Positions 33,651 to 44,879 of a stretch of DNA of 64,000 bases are shown here, piece by piece. The stretch's first letter is position 1. Each line of letters opens with the position of its first letter. Below the pieces are notes generated by a model. That model ran no database searches and was not told where the DNA came from. It was given only the letters and a program-made list of their open reading frames with translations. The DNA lies in the NCBI GenBank assembly GCA_029964075.1, contig CM057130.1, positions 5,456,001 through 5,520,000 of the forward strand, given 5' to 3'. This stretch comes from Patiria pectinifera. Its lineage: Eukaryota > Echinodermata > Asteroidea > Valvatida > Asterinidae. A program made the position numbers and the translations under genes.

Positions 33651-34165
33651 GAGGGGGGGGGGGGAGAGAGCAAATGACATGTTAGGCGAACCCAAGGGTG
33701 CCATTTGCCCCTGGTGGGGGGGGACAAAACCCATGGACTGTATCAGAACAGACAACACTTGTTTTTATGGCATGATACTATTTTTTACAACTGTTTTAAT
33801 TAAGGGAATAAATGTGTGTTTTGGAGGCATTAATTACTCTGTTTCGGACTGGTTGGAGTCTGGACGGGTGATAATTACCTGAGGCAAAGTCGAGGGTAAT
33901 TATCAGCACCGAGGGGGGGGGGAGCCAATTACATGTTAGGCGAACTCAAGGGTGCCATTTGCCCTTGGTGGGTGGTACTAAACCCATGGACTGTATCAGA
34001 ACAGACAACACTTGTTTTTATAGCATGATATTATTTTTTACAAATGTTTTAATTAAGGGAATAAATGTGTGTTTTGGAGGCATTAATAACTCTGTTTAAG
34101 ACTGGTTGGAGTCTGGATGGGTGATAATTACCTGAGGCAAAGTCGAGGGTAATTATCAGCACTCC
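33651..34165. repeat. Tandem pair of about 255 bp, with hairpin-element copies 2 and 3
   Basis: The stretch from CGAGGGGGGGG through CATGTTAGGCGAAC, GGGTGCCATTTGCCC and GGAATAAATGTGTG to GAGGGTAATTATCAGCAC occurs twice head to tail (33651-33904 and 33908-34160). The second copy continues into a full hairpin ending at 34223. This is a local duplication in the intron. Confidence 0.8.
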
Positions 34166-34223
34166 AGACGCCAACCGGTTTTAAACAGAGTGTTTAATAC
34201 TGACCAAGCACATATTTATTCCC
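34057..34223. mobile_element. Hairpin element, copy 3 (GGGAATAAATGTGTG)
   Basis: The left GGGAATAAATGTGTG and right CACATATTTATTCCC arms are complementary with a few mismatches. It is the same family as 31001-31165. Sequence after both copies (for example CATGCCTACGTGAGGA at about 31441 and 34480) is also shared, so the mobile unit may extend to about 34640. Confidence 0.65.
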
Positions 34224-35645
34224 ATTCATAAATACGTTTTCGGTCCAAAAAAAATCTTTTCGGTGCCAAAACCATTTTGTTCAACACTTTTACTTCATGT
34301 TTTATGAAACACCCCTCTGACTATAATATGGAATGTCCCGCTACAGCTCCTTACCTTATAAGGAGATTGGCGTGCGCGTCCCGCGTACTACGTGATGTCG
34401 CGCAAAACGCAGCTGGGCTGGTGTAGTGTGAATTTCGGACTATGTTATACTGATTCACTGGTAGCATTGCGCATGCCTACGTGAGGAATGTGAACATTCA
34501 ATTAATGAAATGTTAAAAGGCACCGAATTTCATGGGAGTCCAAATTTCATGTGACACTCGAAAAGTGTTTGAGACCAGCCAGCCATGTCTTTATCATCCG
34601 TTTAAGATCCGTTTAAGATGGGCTCCCGACCAATCGGAATGGGTAACATGCATTAGGAATTCATGAATGAGTCTTTAAAGAGTGTTATAGTTATTATTCA
34701 TAAAACAAAATTTTCACTCGAAAATCCCTGCATTTCTCATTCTGAAATTCAATTATGGTAAGGTCATCAGTATGCATGTCTGTGTTGATACCTGCACCCT
34801 CCTCCCCATGGTACATTATACCTTGCCTTGTGCCAAGGGTCTATGCAAAGCAGTGGGGACAAAACTGCTCAAAAAGTCTTGGAGAACGTATATTGATTGC
34901 AAGGCTGTAGTGTGTCAGTGGGTGCTTATTCCTTGCCCATAGCTTACCCGGTTCCTCGCACACACACACGGCGAAACCCTGACCCGTTAGGCGAAGGAAG
35001 TCTTTTATATCTGCCCCATAAGGGAAATTCTATGGAGTTTGAGATTTCAATAGAAACGTAGAACAAAAGGAAAGGAACAAAGGAGAACAAAAGAAGGGAA
35101 ACAAAGGTCTTCCCACTAGTGCTGGTATATGTAATGTGTACAAGCATTACATCCACTGTGTGGACTTCCGAACAAAAGATGTCCACATAAACCAGGTAGC
35201 AGCGACGTTGTGTGGACTTGCCAACGTCCACACAAGGTTTTTCCCTCTCTGGAAAAAAAACAGTTTTAGAGCCATTTTTGGGTTAGGTTTATCAGTGGCG
35301 AAATGAAGAGAAACACTAAAGGGAACCATACAAAAAAAATGTTGGGTTGAAAGAGTTTCCACAGTTTTTAGTAAAACGAGGTTTTTCACTGGTTTTTTTT
35401 AACTACACAAAAACAAAGGAATGTCCACACTAGGTATGTAAAACAAACATGTGTGAGGCTGCGTGTGCATACTCAAACTATACTACGCTTTTGAGAACAA
35501 TGAAAGGGATGTACTCCACGTAGTCCATAATGTCATCATACATGAACTTTTGCAGTACGACACGTGAACAGTCCAACCAGTGAGATTTGACAATCATTAT
35601 TGCTTGGTTTAACCATTACTTGGTTTAACTAAAAACCATGGTATT

Positions 35646-35982
35646 TAGGGGTGTGCTTCGGAACCGTGTACCCGAGTACCGACCGTTTATCAAAAACCGC
35701 TTCCAGATTATAGGATCGGGTACCCGTAACCAGCTTTACATATTACTGAGTAACTTCTGAATCAATGGAAAAAAAAGGTCTTGTACTTGAATGCCCTTTT
35801 GTGGGAAATTTTGGAAATGACAATCAGGCTTTCTGGAAAACCAAAACAGATTTCACATTGATGTGCGTATTAACGTGCGACTGATGATGCTCGCGAAAGT
35901 TGCGTTTTACAACATAAAACTATAAATGTCTTCACTTCAATAGGGTAACGGGTCCCACACTACCTGTAAATTCACACCACAA
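35646..35982. mobile_element. hAT-like MITE, 8-bp target duplication ATGGTATT
   Basis: The left end TAGGGGTGTGCTTC and right end TTCACACCACAA are partly matching inverted ends. Flanks ATGGTATT are identical at 35638-35645 and 35983-35990. GTACCCGAGTACC-type subterminal repeats link it to the element at 26975-27706. Confidence 0.7.
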
Positions 35983-36124
35983 ATGGTATTTGAGTAGCGA
36001 CATTGTGTATAACCTTGGTATACATACTTGTCAATCAAGCAAAAGAATCAACATCAGCCCCAGTGTTTCTAGGCAGTACTTTATCAATATCATTATCAAT
36101 TGATGTGTGTGTTCATTTGAATAG

Positions 36125-36192
36125 GTTACGCCATCGTACAGCGGTCTGTCAAACAGCTTTAAAGAAATTGTCGTGGATCAGTCCCAAATCAG
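36125..36192 (+). CDS. SEA domain exon 21 (middle part)
   Basis: Acceptor gaatag ends at 36124 and donor GTCAGA starts at 36193; 68 bases, phase 0 in, phase 2 out. It encodes V-T-P-S-Y-S-G-L-S-N-S-F-K-E-I-V-V-D-Q-S-Q-I. The F-K-x-I-x-V strand is the one that precedes the cleavage loop in SEA domains. It fits exactly between exon 20 (phase 0) and exon 22 (phase 2) and fills the missing length of the fold. The donor is weak. Confidence 0.77.
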
Positions 36193-36236
36193 GTCAGAAT
36201 TCCTCACTCTTACCTATCATTTTCCTTAATGCATAC

Positions 36237-36756
36237 TTAAAGGGAAAATACAACATTTGCAAACATCAAAATAAAACTACCAAATCATTTTGAAATACCT
36301 TGCTGGACTGTTAGTGAATGACAGTCTAAAGCATCCTGTAAAATCATGGCACCTGGTATACTGTCATTTTCAAGAAAAGTGGTATTTTTGTATCAATTTC
36401 CAACGCTGATCGGCCAACCAGCGTTGGAAAAAAACTGTTTTTTTTTCAAATACTGGCCCCAGTTGACCATCGCACTTGTTTGCAATCGATTACACACCTA
36501 TGAACGGGTACAAGCCAGCTAGACTGGTTCCCTGACCTTACAATTCCCCAATGTATATAAACTGCTCTGTTTCTTCTTAAATGGAGTCAGGGAACCAGAC
36601 TACAGGAAAATGATTGTTTTTCTTGGTTTTTATAGCATTTTTGAACCCAAAACCTCAAAAAAGTCAGTGTAACTACATTTGCTATATATTTCAACCCCCC
36701 AATTCCATCCATTTCTGAAAATTACAGCAAAAGCAAATGATGTATATTCCCTTTAA
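36237..36756. mobile_element. TTAA-flanked piggyBac-like MITE, copy 2 (520 bp)
   Basis: It is the same length and same orientation as 9309-9828, with TTAA-AGGGAAAATACAAC at the left and GTATATTCCCTTTAA at the right. It inserted 44 bases after the exon 21 donor. Confidence 0.82.
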
Positions 36757-37231
36757 GAGCAGTACTTGAATTTCGAAAAACACGTTTCCAAGGTATGCCA
36801 GACATCATACATGCATCTAAGAAGAATAGCCAGAGATTAGGTCTGTTCTTGGCATCCGCAACCCTCGGAGTAGACTGGTTCCCGGTCATTACATTATTTA
36901 AGCTGATAAAGCGGCGGGAACCAGTCTAGCTTAATAGAACGTAATTATTTCATGTTCACAAATAAATAATTTATCCATAAACTAAGCGTGTGTATTGCTA
37001 TCTAAACGTTTGTATTGCTATAAAAATAAGTGTAAAGAAAATAAATAATACAATTTCGTTCAAGGTGAAACTGAAAATTAGACAGCACATCTTTAGAAGC
37101 TACCCAAATGAACGGTCCTTTAGTTATTATTGTTCAGCTGTTATTTCAAACTTGAAGTGATGTGCGTACACTGTTATTGGGCAATACTTAGTTAAAAATG
37201 CGTTAATCTTAAAGCGTTTGTGTCCTCGCAG

Positions 37232-37401
37232 GAAAGGCAGTGTGATCATTCCACACACAGTAAGCTATGATTACGGAACAGCAACGACTGAAATCCGTGC
37301 GTTACAGCCGCAGCAATTTTTCGCAGACACGGTGAAAAAACAGGTTGAAGCAGGCAGGATAGGCAGCTTAGAGATGGTAAAAGACTTCGAAAGTGTAAAA
37401 G
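37232..37401 (+). CDS. SEA domain exon 22 (cleavage site and C-terminal half)
   Basis: Acceptor cctcgcag ends at 37231 and donor GTAGGG starts at 37402; 170 bases, phase 2 in, phase 1 out. It encodes K-G-S-V-I-I-P-H-T-V-S-Y, matching the G-S-V-V-V motif where SEA domains break their own chain between Gly and Ser (37236-37241). A helix with A-D-T-V-K-K-Q-V-E follows. The product is therefore probably a non-covalent heterodimer at the cell surface. Confidence 0.87.
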
Positions 37402-37689
37402 GTAGGGTGTATTTTTTTTGGGGGGGGAAGGGATGTTTGATGATAAAAATGGTTTTCTCCTCTCCACTAACGTAAATTCAGTGGTGGGTTTTACTCTTCA
37501 CTGTGTATAAGCTCGGTATTGTGACGTGTCGTGCCAGCTGTCCTACATCAGGCTGGTTAGTTTGGTAGCGTGCCGCCATGATCCCTGCAGTGGTGGGCCA
37601 CAGCACCAAAGTGCCCCCCTTTGCTCGGTGGATAGCGCCGGTGAGATACACAGTGCAATGTGGAATGGAAAAAGGGAATTGGAATTCCC

Positions 37690-39405
37690 ACTGTGGAGTT
37701 GGAATGTAGGTGGAGTCAGAGTGGTGCATGGGTGGAGTGGGAGTGTGGGTGGAGTCAGAATGTTGGTGGGGCAGGAATGTGGGTGGAGTAGGAATGTGGG
37801 TGGAGTAGGAATGTGGGTGGAGTTGGAATGTGAGTGGAGTAAGAATGTTGGGTAAAGTAGGAATGTGGGTGGAGTAGGAATGTGGGTGGAGTAGGAATGT
37901 GGGTGGAGTAGGAATGTGGGTGGAGTTGGAATGCGGGTGGAATATGAGTGTGTGTGGAGCAGGAGTGTGGGTGGAATATGAGTGTGGGTGGAGTAGGAAT
38001 GTGGGTGGAGCAGGAGTGTGGGTGCATGGAGCAGGAGTGTGGGTGGAGCAGGAGTGTGGGTGGAGTAGGAGTGTTGGTGGAGTAGGAGTGCGGGTGACGT
38101 AGGAGCAGGAGCGTGGGTGGAGCAGGAGTGTGGGTGGAGCAGGAGTGTGGGTGGAATATGAGTGTGGGTGGAGTAAGAATGTGGGTGGAGCAGGAGTGTG
38201 GGTGCATGGAGCAGGAGTGTGGGTGGAGCAGGAGTGTGGGTGGAGTAGGAGTGTGTGTGGAGTAGGAGTGTGGGTGGAGCAGGAGTGTGGGTGGAGCAGG
38301 AGTGTGGGTGGAATATGAGTGTGGGTGGAGTAGGAGTGCGGGTGGAGCAGGAGTGTGGGTGGAGCAGGAGTGTGGGTGGAGCAGGAGTGTGGGTGGAGTA
38401 GGAGTGTGGGTGGGGTAGGAGTGTGGGTGGAGCAGGAGTGTGGGTGGAGCAGGAGTGAGGGTGGAGTAGGAATGTTGGTGGAGTAGGAGTGTGGGTGGAG
38501 TAGGAGTGTGGGTGGAGTAGGAATGTGGGTGGAGTAGGAGTGTGGGTGGAGCAGGAGTGTGGGTGGAGTAGGAGTGTGGGTGGAGTAGGAGTGTGGGTGG
38601 AGTAGGAGTGTGGGTGGAGTAGGAATGTGGGTGGAGCAGGAGTGTGGGTGGAGCAGGAGTGTGGGTGGAGCAGGAGTGTGGGTGGAGTAGGAGTGTGTGT
38701 GGAGTAGGAGTGTGGGTGGAGCAGGAGTGTGGGTGGAGCAGGAGTGTGGGTGGAATATGAGTGTGGGTGGAGTAAGAATGTGGGTGGAGCAGGAGTGTGG
38801 GTGCATGGAGCAGGAGTGTGGGTGGAGCTGGAGTGTGGGTGGAGTAGGAGTGTGGGTGGAGCAGGAGTGTGGGTGGAGTAGGAGTGTGGGTGGAGTAGGA
38901 ATGTGGGTGGAGCAGGAGTGTGGGTGGAGCAGGAGTGTGGGTGGAGCAGGAGTGTGGGTGGAGCAGGAGTGTGGGTGGAGCAGGAGTGTGGGTGGAATAT
39001 GAGTGTGGGTGGAGCAGGAGTGTGGATGCATGGAGCAGGAGTGTGGGTGGAGCAGGAGTGTGGGTGGAGTAGGAGTGTGGGTGGATTAGGAGTGTTGGTG
39101 GAGTAGGAGTGCGGGTGACGTAGGAGCAGGAGTGTGGGTGGAGCAGGAGTGTGGGTGGAGCAGGAGTGTGGGTGGAGCAGGAGTGTCGGTGGAGCAGGAG
39201 TGTCGGTGGAGCAGGAGTGTCGGTGGAGCAGGAGTGTGGGTGGAGTAGGAGTGTGGGGGGAGTAGGAGTGTGGGTGGAGCAGGAGTGTGGGTGGAGCAGG
39301 AGTGTCGGTGGAGCAGGAGTGTTGGTGGAGTAGGAATGTGGGTGGAGTAGGAATGTGGGTGGAGCAGGAGTTTCGGTGGAGCAGGAGTGTGGGTGGAGCA
39401 ACCTC
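37690..39405. repeat. 17-bp GC-rich minisatellite, about 100 units
   Basis: The unit GTGGGTGGAGCAGGAGT (variants with GTA for GCA and AAT for AGT) repeats with period 17 through the intron between exons 22 and 23. Because 17 is not a multiple of 3 and no unit contains a stop on most frames, very long open frames appear in all three minus frames and shorter ones on the plus strand. They are artefacts. Higher-order repeats exist: the block with GTGCATGGAGCAGG and GTGACGTAGGAGCAGG at 38010-38120 recurs at 39022-39140. The plus strand is G-rich. Confidence 0.92.
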
Positions 39406-39851
39406 TTTCCTTGGGGAGTTTGCCCCATTTAACCTAGTAGATCCGACCATAGAACACAGACTTATAACTGGTGATCAGAGACTGTAAATCAAGAACAGTG
39501 GTCATGCCTTCATCCGTCATGTCACTCCATCCTTATCAAGAGCCTCAGCATTTATCTTAATCATTGGAGAATCAAGCAAATTCAGAGTGGCCCAAGTAAA
39601 CTTTCACTTTATTGATTGCATTTCTCGATCTAGGGACCCAAATGGAATGGGTTAAAAAGGAGTGGACTGGGAAATAGTCCGGCTTCAATGTAATGTATAA
39701 TTTCATTGAAGACAAACTCATTAAACACTGTAAATTATTTGTCTTCTGAATGTTGCACACTGTGTAGACAACGAATGTCCAAGGTATATTGGCGGAAACT
39801 CTTCAACCTGTGAGCTACTCCGTTTATTTGTCTGTGTTGTTTTGCTTGTAG

Positions 39852-40035
39852 AAACCACCAATTTCTGCACTGATGCGATTAAGGACGCAATGCAGTGCAA
39901 CAACAAACTGTCAGTCTACGAGGACAAGACAGCCGACGGTTGCCAGTTGAAGTGCAGCTCTCGATGTAGCACTGACGCCGATTATTGCAATGGTGGAACA
40001 TGTGCGCACGATAACGCCAACGGGGAAATTTGCAG
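39852..40035 (+). CDS. Exon 23: Cys-rich segment and start of the third EGF
   Basis: Acceptor cttgtag ends at 39851 and GTGGGT starts at 40036; 184 bases, phase 1 in, phase 2 out. It follows the SEA domain with T-N-F-C-T-D, M-Q-C-N-N, G-C-Q-L-K-C and then an EGF start C-S-T-D-A-D-Y-C-N-G-G-T-C ... E-I-C. The last cysteine of the C4-x-C5 pair is in the next exon. The arrangement matches the juxtamembrane EGF of SEA-containing membrane mucins. Confidence 0.85.
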
Positions 40036-40841
40036 GTGGGTTTTCTTGTTCATCTCAGATCAAGAGGTTTTTGGGGCATTTTTTCGTACTGAAAAAAATA
40101 TAGACTTAAAGACTCGGTACATATGTGACCGTGGTTTCAAATGAAGCGTAGACAAACACCGGTTGGTCTCGCTGGCTGGGATCCTTGTCCGTTTATTCTC
40201 TGTAAAATGACGAAGACATGAATATACGTGTTGAGTTGTCGTCGGCAGACAGTCATGTCAAATGCTTAAAAGCTAAACAACAATAATTACAGAATTGCTC
40301 AAATCAAGTTCATTGGACAAAATCACGATAAATGCAAACAAATATCAGCCATCCTGGCTAATGTCACAAAGTTATTGACAGAAAAAAAAAAGCAATCAAT
40401 ACAAGAAAATGAAGAACAAAATGAGTTATTGGAATATGCCCAAAAGTCTGGGCGACATATTGGAAATTACACTGAACTTTACAATTAATGTATCAAAAGC
40501 AGTGATTCCGATATATCAGTATTTACAAGAAAAAGCTACAACATTTTGGAATCTTGTGCAGCAAGTACTAATTTTGCAGTATTACACAATTCAAATAAAT
40601 TAAAGATATTGTTGTTTCATCTCACTTCCTGAGAAACAACATCGTGAGTCAAAATTAGAAGAAAAAAACCAAAGTGAGCCAAAATAATACGGCAGAGTCA
40701 AATGAATGATAATAGACTAATTCTGAAAGTATTTGGAGTATTGAGATGTTGGAAGTTGGTTTATCCGTGTATGTTTGTAGCTGTTTTCATAAGATGATAT
40801 TTTATAGAAGGGAAAGATTGCATTACATTTTGTACAATCCT

Positions 40842-41858
40842 TTAAAGGTAGAGTACATCATTTAACAATTGTTGACTGCTGTGATGTGGGATATGACGTT
40901 TTGCACACCCCAGGGGCGCATAGCACCCGAGGCGAAGCCGAGGGTATTTTTATACCTATGTCTTGAATTTTTTTGGATTTTGATGTGAAAATAACAAATA
41001 CAAACAGCAGTACACACAACAATCATGACAATCGAACGTCAACTCACATGCATGTCGTGTGCTCAAAACAGCTGATGGTCTGCTAGTTTGCTGCTCCCAC
41101 TCATGTGTAAAAACATGGTGAAAATAGCATGGGTACCAACAATACAAGCGTTTCACACCGTACGCATCGTACGTACAAAGTCATAGCACACTCCCTGTGG
41201 GATATCACATACGTGATATCCCACAGGGAGTGTGCCGTGACTTTTTATAAACACGTGATCGTTCTAGGCCAATGAAAATACAGTATGCAAGACAAAGGTA
41301 TTATAAGATGGAATTTTGCATCGGGGTGATATAAATCAAATTAGGTTTTGCCCCTCAAAACAAAGGTAGTTATCCAAAAAGTAACTGACAGAAGTATTGT
41401 TGAAAAGCTTACTTCGTTTAAAGATGGCAGTGGTACTAAAATCGCTGTGAAATTATTCCTTCTGGCAAGCTGTCAATTTGAAGAAAACAATAAAAGAATT
41501 TCCAACGATGTATCTCTTAAAGACGTGTTTTTGGAAATTTCGTTAGTTGTCCGTTTTTTAATTTGGCGAAGCCCCGAATGAGTGCGTGCGACATGGCGCG
41601 CGCATGGTTGCTATTATTTGTCGGTACAGTGCGTGACATCGCGTAGATGCAATCCACTGAATGAAAACATTTCCCAGACACTGAAGTGACTCCGCAACTT
41701 TTGAATTGTAATTGAGATCCTGGAAAATTGTTTTCTTGGAATACACATCATCCGCTGAGCTAAAGGTTGTTAAGCACGTACCTTCCGTAGATTTTGAGCA
41801 CATTTGTTGCTTCAAAGAAACAAATGCACAAATGACAAGTGATGTACTCTACCTTTAA
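40842..41858. mobile_element. TTAA-flanked MITE, AGGTAGAGTACATCA ends (about 1 kb)
   Basis: TTAAAGGTAGAGTACATCA at the left is mirrored exactly by TGATGTACTCTACCTTTAA at the right. Inside, a perfect 22-bp-arm hairpin (CACACTCCCTGTGGGATATC..., 41187-41234) and a GAGGCGAAGCCGAGGGTA block occur. Long enough to have held a gene, but no transposase frame is visible. Confidence 0.8.
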
Positions 41859-42029
41859 GGGAATTCAATTCAGATTTACACTTTTGAAAAATTTGAATTG
41901 TAAAATAAGATTCCTAAGAGACATACTTAAGGAAGAGAAGTTGAGACTGAGTTTTGTATTCTTTGGATTGATTGTTCAAAGGGAATCTTCTGGAGAATTT
42001 TTATTTTTTTATTTTGGTCTTTCCAGTAG

Positions 42030-42215
42030 CTGCCCGGATGGTAAGGAGGGTGCCCTATGCGACAAGGACTCAATCAACATCCCTCTGATTGTGGGCCTGT
42101 CTGTGGGTCTAGGAGGCGGAGGCTTGTTGATCATCATCGGCCTCCTCGTCTACTTCATGTGCTTCAGAAACAAGGGAGGCAAAGCGACTGTGACAGCCTC
42201 AGGGGACGAAGAAGG
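42030..42215 (+). CDS. Exon 24: end of EGF 3, transmembrane helix, tail start
   Basis: 186 bases, phase 2 in, phase 2 out; donor GTGAGT at 42216. It completes the EGF with S-C-P-D-G-K-E-G-A-L-C, then a hydrophobic stretch of about 29 codons at 42079-42165 (Ile-Pro start, central G-L-G-G-G-G, end V-Y-F-M-C-F), followed by the stop-transfer R-N-K-G-G-K. The acceptor is tandem (CAGTAG): use of the first AG (42026) adds one Ser and breaks C4-x-C5 spacing, so I chose the second (42029). Confidence 0.87.
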
Positions 42216-42930
42216 GTGAGTCCTAATAATGTGACAATGACGATCGTAATGTGCCACCGCCATTAACAATGAGGTCATATTGTGACAATGAGTCCTGATG
42301 TGACAATGAGTCCTAATAATCTGACAATGAGTCCTAATGTGACAATGACGATCGTAATGTGCCACGGCCATTAACAATGAGGTCCTATTGTGACAATGAG
42401 TCCTAATGTGACAATGAGTCCTAATAATGTGACAATGAGTCCTAATGTGACAATGACGATATGTCAGTGATGACAATTACAAGGCTAATTCTGAGGGTGA
42501 GACACTATTTGTTTCCCTCAACCAGAGTAGGGCGAGTGATCGCATGAACAGATCGTAATGTGCTACCGACATTAACAATGACATCCTAATGTGACAATGA
42601 GTCCTAATGTGACAATGACGATATGTCAGTGATGCCAATTACAAGGCTAATTCTGAGGGTGAGACACTATTTGTTTCCCTCAACCAAAGTAGGGCGAGTG
42701 ATCGCATGAACAGATCGTAATGTGCTACCGACATTAACAATGACATCCTAATGTGACAATGAGTCCTAATGTGACAATGACGATATGTCAGTGACGACAA
42801 TTACAAGGCTAATTCTTAGGGTGAGACACTATTGGTCTCCCTCAGCCAGAGTAGGGCGAGTCATTGCATGAACAGATCCTAATGTGCCACCGACATTAAC
42901 AATGACAATTAACTTATGTGACAATGATTG
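42216..42930. repeat. Tandem repeats in intron 24: TGTGACAATGAGTCCTAA units and 162-bp units
   Basis: Short units built on AATGTGACAATGAGTCCT start at the exon 24 donor. Then a 162-bp unit begins at GATATGTCAGTGA at 42458, 42620 and 42782. The array reaches almost to the last coding exon. Confidence 0.88.
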
Positions 42931-42992
42931 ATAGAAACTGTCTTTAACTTGATTAAATTTTGAATGTTTTCCACCATTTTTCCATTTCACAG

Positions 42993-43032
42993 TGGGCGGT
43001 CAAATGACGCGTTGTCCTTGGAAGACAGATAA
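42993..43032 (+). CDS. Exon 25: C-terminus and stop codon
   Basis: Acceptor ttcacag ends at 42992. In phase 2 it reads G-G-R-S-N-D-A-L-S-L-E-D-R and stops at TAA (43030-43032). The full cytoplasmic tail is about 30 residues, acidic (S-G-D-E-E-G) with Ser/Thr residues but no recognised PDZ or kinase motif. A donor (GTAGGT at 43043, or GTAAGG at 43038) shortly after the stop suggests a further non-coding exon. Confidence 0.75.
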
Positions 43033-43114
43033 ATCATGTAAGGTAGGTTATCAATCCTTGTTGTATTATTGTGAAGAGTTATGAAGTAAATATTAACTTT
43101 CGTATTCATAAATA

Positions 43115-44246
43115 CCGTAATTTTCGGAATATAAGCCGCGGTTTATACGTTGAATTTGCCCATGAAAATGTTTACTGCGGCTTATACACAGGGCGGCTTA
43201 TACGCCGAGACTTGAAGAATAAAAATGACATTTACATGTGTATTTAATGTACTGGTACAAGAAGAGATGTGTTGCTGAAATAATTATCAATTAAGAAAGT
43301 CATTAACAAACCGAAAGCACGTCCCACAAAAAGGTACCGAGCGGTAAAAAGTACGGCTAGTGAAAGCTGTCCCTTGGACATCGACAACCGGCCGTACGTG
43401 ATGCTGCCTATGCTGCATGCATGCTGCATGGATTCCCCTGGACCACACCATTTCTGTTAATAAAGTGGTGCACTTTCTTGGGAACAATAATTACCAATAT
43501 TTCCCCAGTTTAAAAAAAGGAAAAAGACAACTAATACTTTTTATGGAGTTTGAAACATATCTTTATTTGATAATCAGTTGTTCAACGTCACAATATAATT
43601 TTTTTTCTTGAAATGTATTCAAGAAACGATGTAAAACTCAAAACAGGGGTGAAACCACCCCTACGAAATTAATGGATTCGTCCATAAAAATCTCGGCATC
43701 GTGTTGACTGTTTTCGAAGAAAGTTACGATCCAAACTTGAAGTTTTGACGTTACTACTCGTTAGTAATCACAACAATTTGATAAGTTTTGCTGTAAAAAC
43801 GGACTTGTTTATCCTTTAGGACAAAACAATTCAGCGTCTGTTGCCACAAAGCAGGATTTGTAGCGCTCCGGTCAGACAACACATGGTGGGTTGCTGCAAG
43901 TGCTGGGGGAAAATAATATTATTCGCCGGCACAGGCTCACTGACGAGCCAGCCGGCAGCAATTCCCGTTTTTTATTTCTCATCATCCATTCCCATATTTG
44001 TTTGTAAGAGTAATCGACTGTAAATGATTTGACATAACATTTGTGGCCCTTTTATAGCTTTCGTAGTGCAAATGGAACTGGTTCAGAGCATTTTGACTAG
44101 AATTTGGAGGCCTTACAAAATTGAAACCGCTCAGTCGGAGCGGCTTATACGCCGGTGCGGCTTATACGCCGACTTCAAATCTTAATTTGCAGATTTTTGC
44201 GTGCTGCGGCTTATACGCCGCGCGGCTTATATTCCGAAAATTACGG
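43115..44246. mobile_element. TA-flanked inverted-repeat element, CCGTAATTTTCGGAATATAA ends
   Basis: The left end CCGTAATTTTCGGAATATAA is mirrored by TTATATTCCGAAAATTACGG, each next to TA. GCGGCTTATACGCCG repeats lie inside both ends. This terminal type is widespread in animal genomes. The core (about 43440-43900: TAATACTTTTTATGGAGT, ...ATTAATGGAT(C/T)CGTC...) resembles the core of the hAT-like element at 2969-4205. No intact transposase. Confidence 0.78.
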
Positions 44247-44879
44247 TACCTAAGACAGCTTACCCATTCCTATGGAATGAGAGCCCGGCACACGGGTGGC
44301 TTCAAACTGCTGATAAAACACAGGCTGGTTTGATAAACACCTTATTCCTCCACCGCTGAGTTCTGCGCCAAATTGAGCAGTATGCACCGCTTGCACGCCA
44401 ATCTCCATAAAAGGAGATTTTTAAGCACCACGCGTGTATCATAGACATGGCCATAGGGGTTTTTCCACAAAACTTGAGGTGGAAATTGTTTGAAATTTGT
44501 GGATTTTTGACTTTTTACCAAAAGGTTTTTATGAATGAGAATAAAAATATGCTTGGCCGGTGTGAAACAAGCACATTTAAAACTGGCTCGGGGCCTGGCT
44601 ACGTACAAAGGTAGTTGTTTGAAATCGGTCAAGACAGGTTTCACGAAACCTGAGGTAATTTGTTGAACAAAATCATTGGAAATTTGTGAATTTTTGACAT
44701 TTTGACTTTTTGACCGAAAGGTATTAATGAAAGGTAATAAATATGTGCTTAATAAACAAGTACATTTAAAACCAGCTGGGGGCCTGGCTGCCTACACAGT
44801 GTTCAACTTATCAGATGGACAGTACATAAAAGTATTCCCCCCCCCCACCCTAATATTTATTCATCATGTTTATTTACAG
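44247..44879 (+). other. End of intron 25
   Basis: Contains diverged copies of the hairpin-element neighbourhood (TTTATGAATGAGAATAAAAATATGC near 44528 and a similar block near 44726) and a C-tract near 44845. The polypyrimidine-poor acceptor tttacag ends at 44879. Confidence 0.4.

Noticed and set aside
37478-39450. Very long minus-strand frames (517-635 codons) with a Pro/Thr/His/Ser repeat
   Set aside because: They are read-throughs of the 17-bp minisatellite in three frames; no start context, no unique domain, and the frames enter ordinary intron at both sides.
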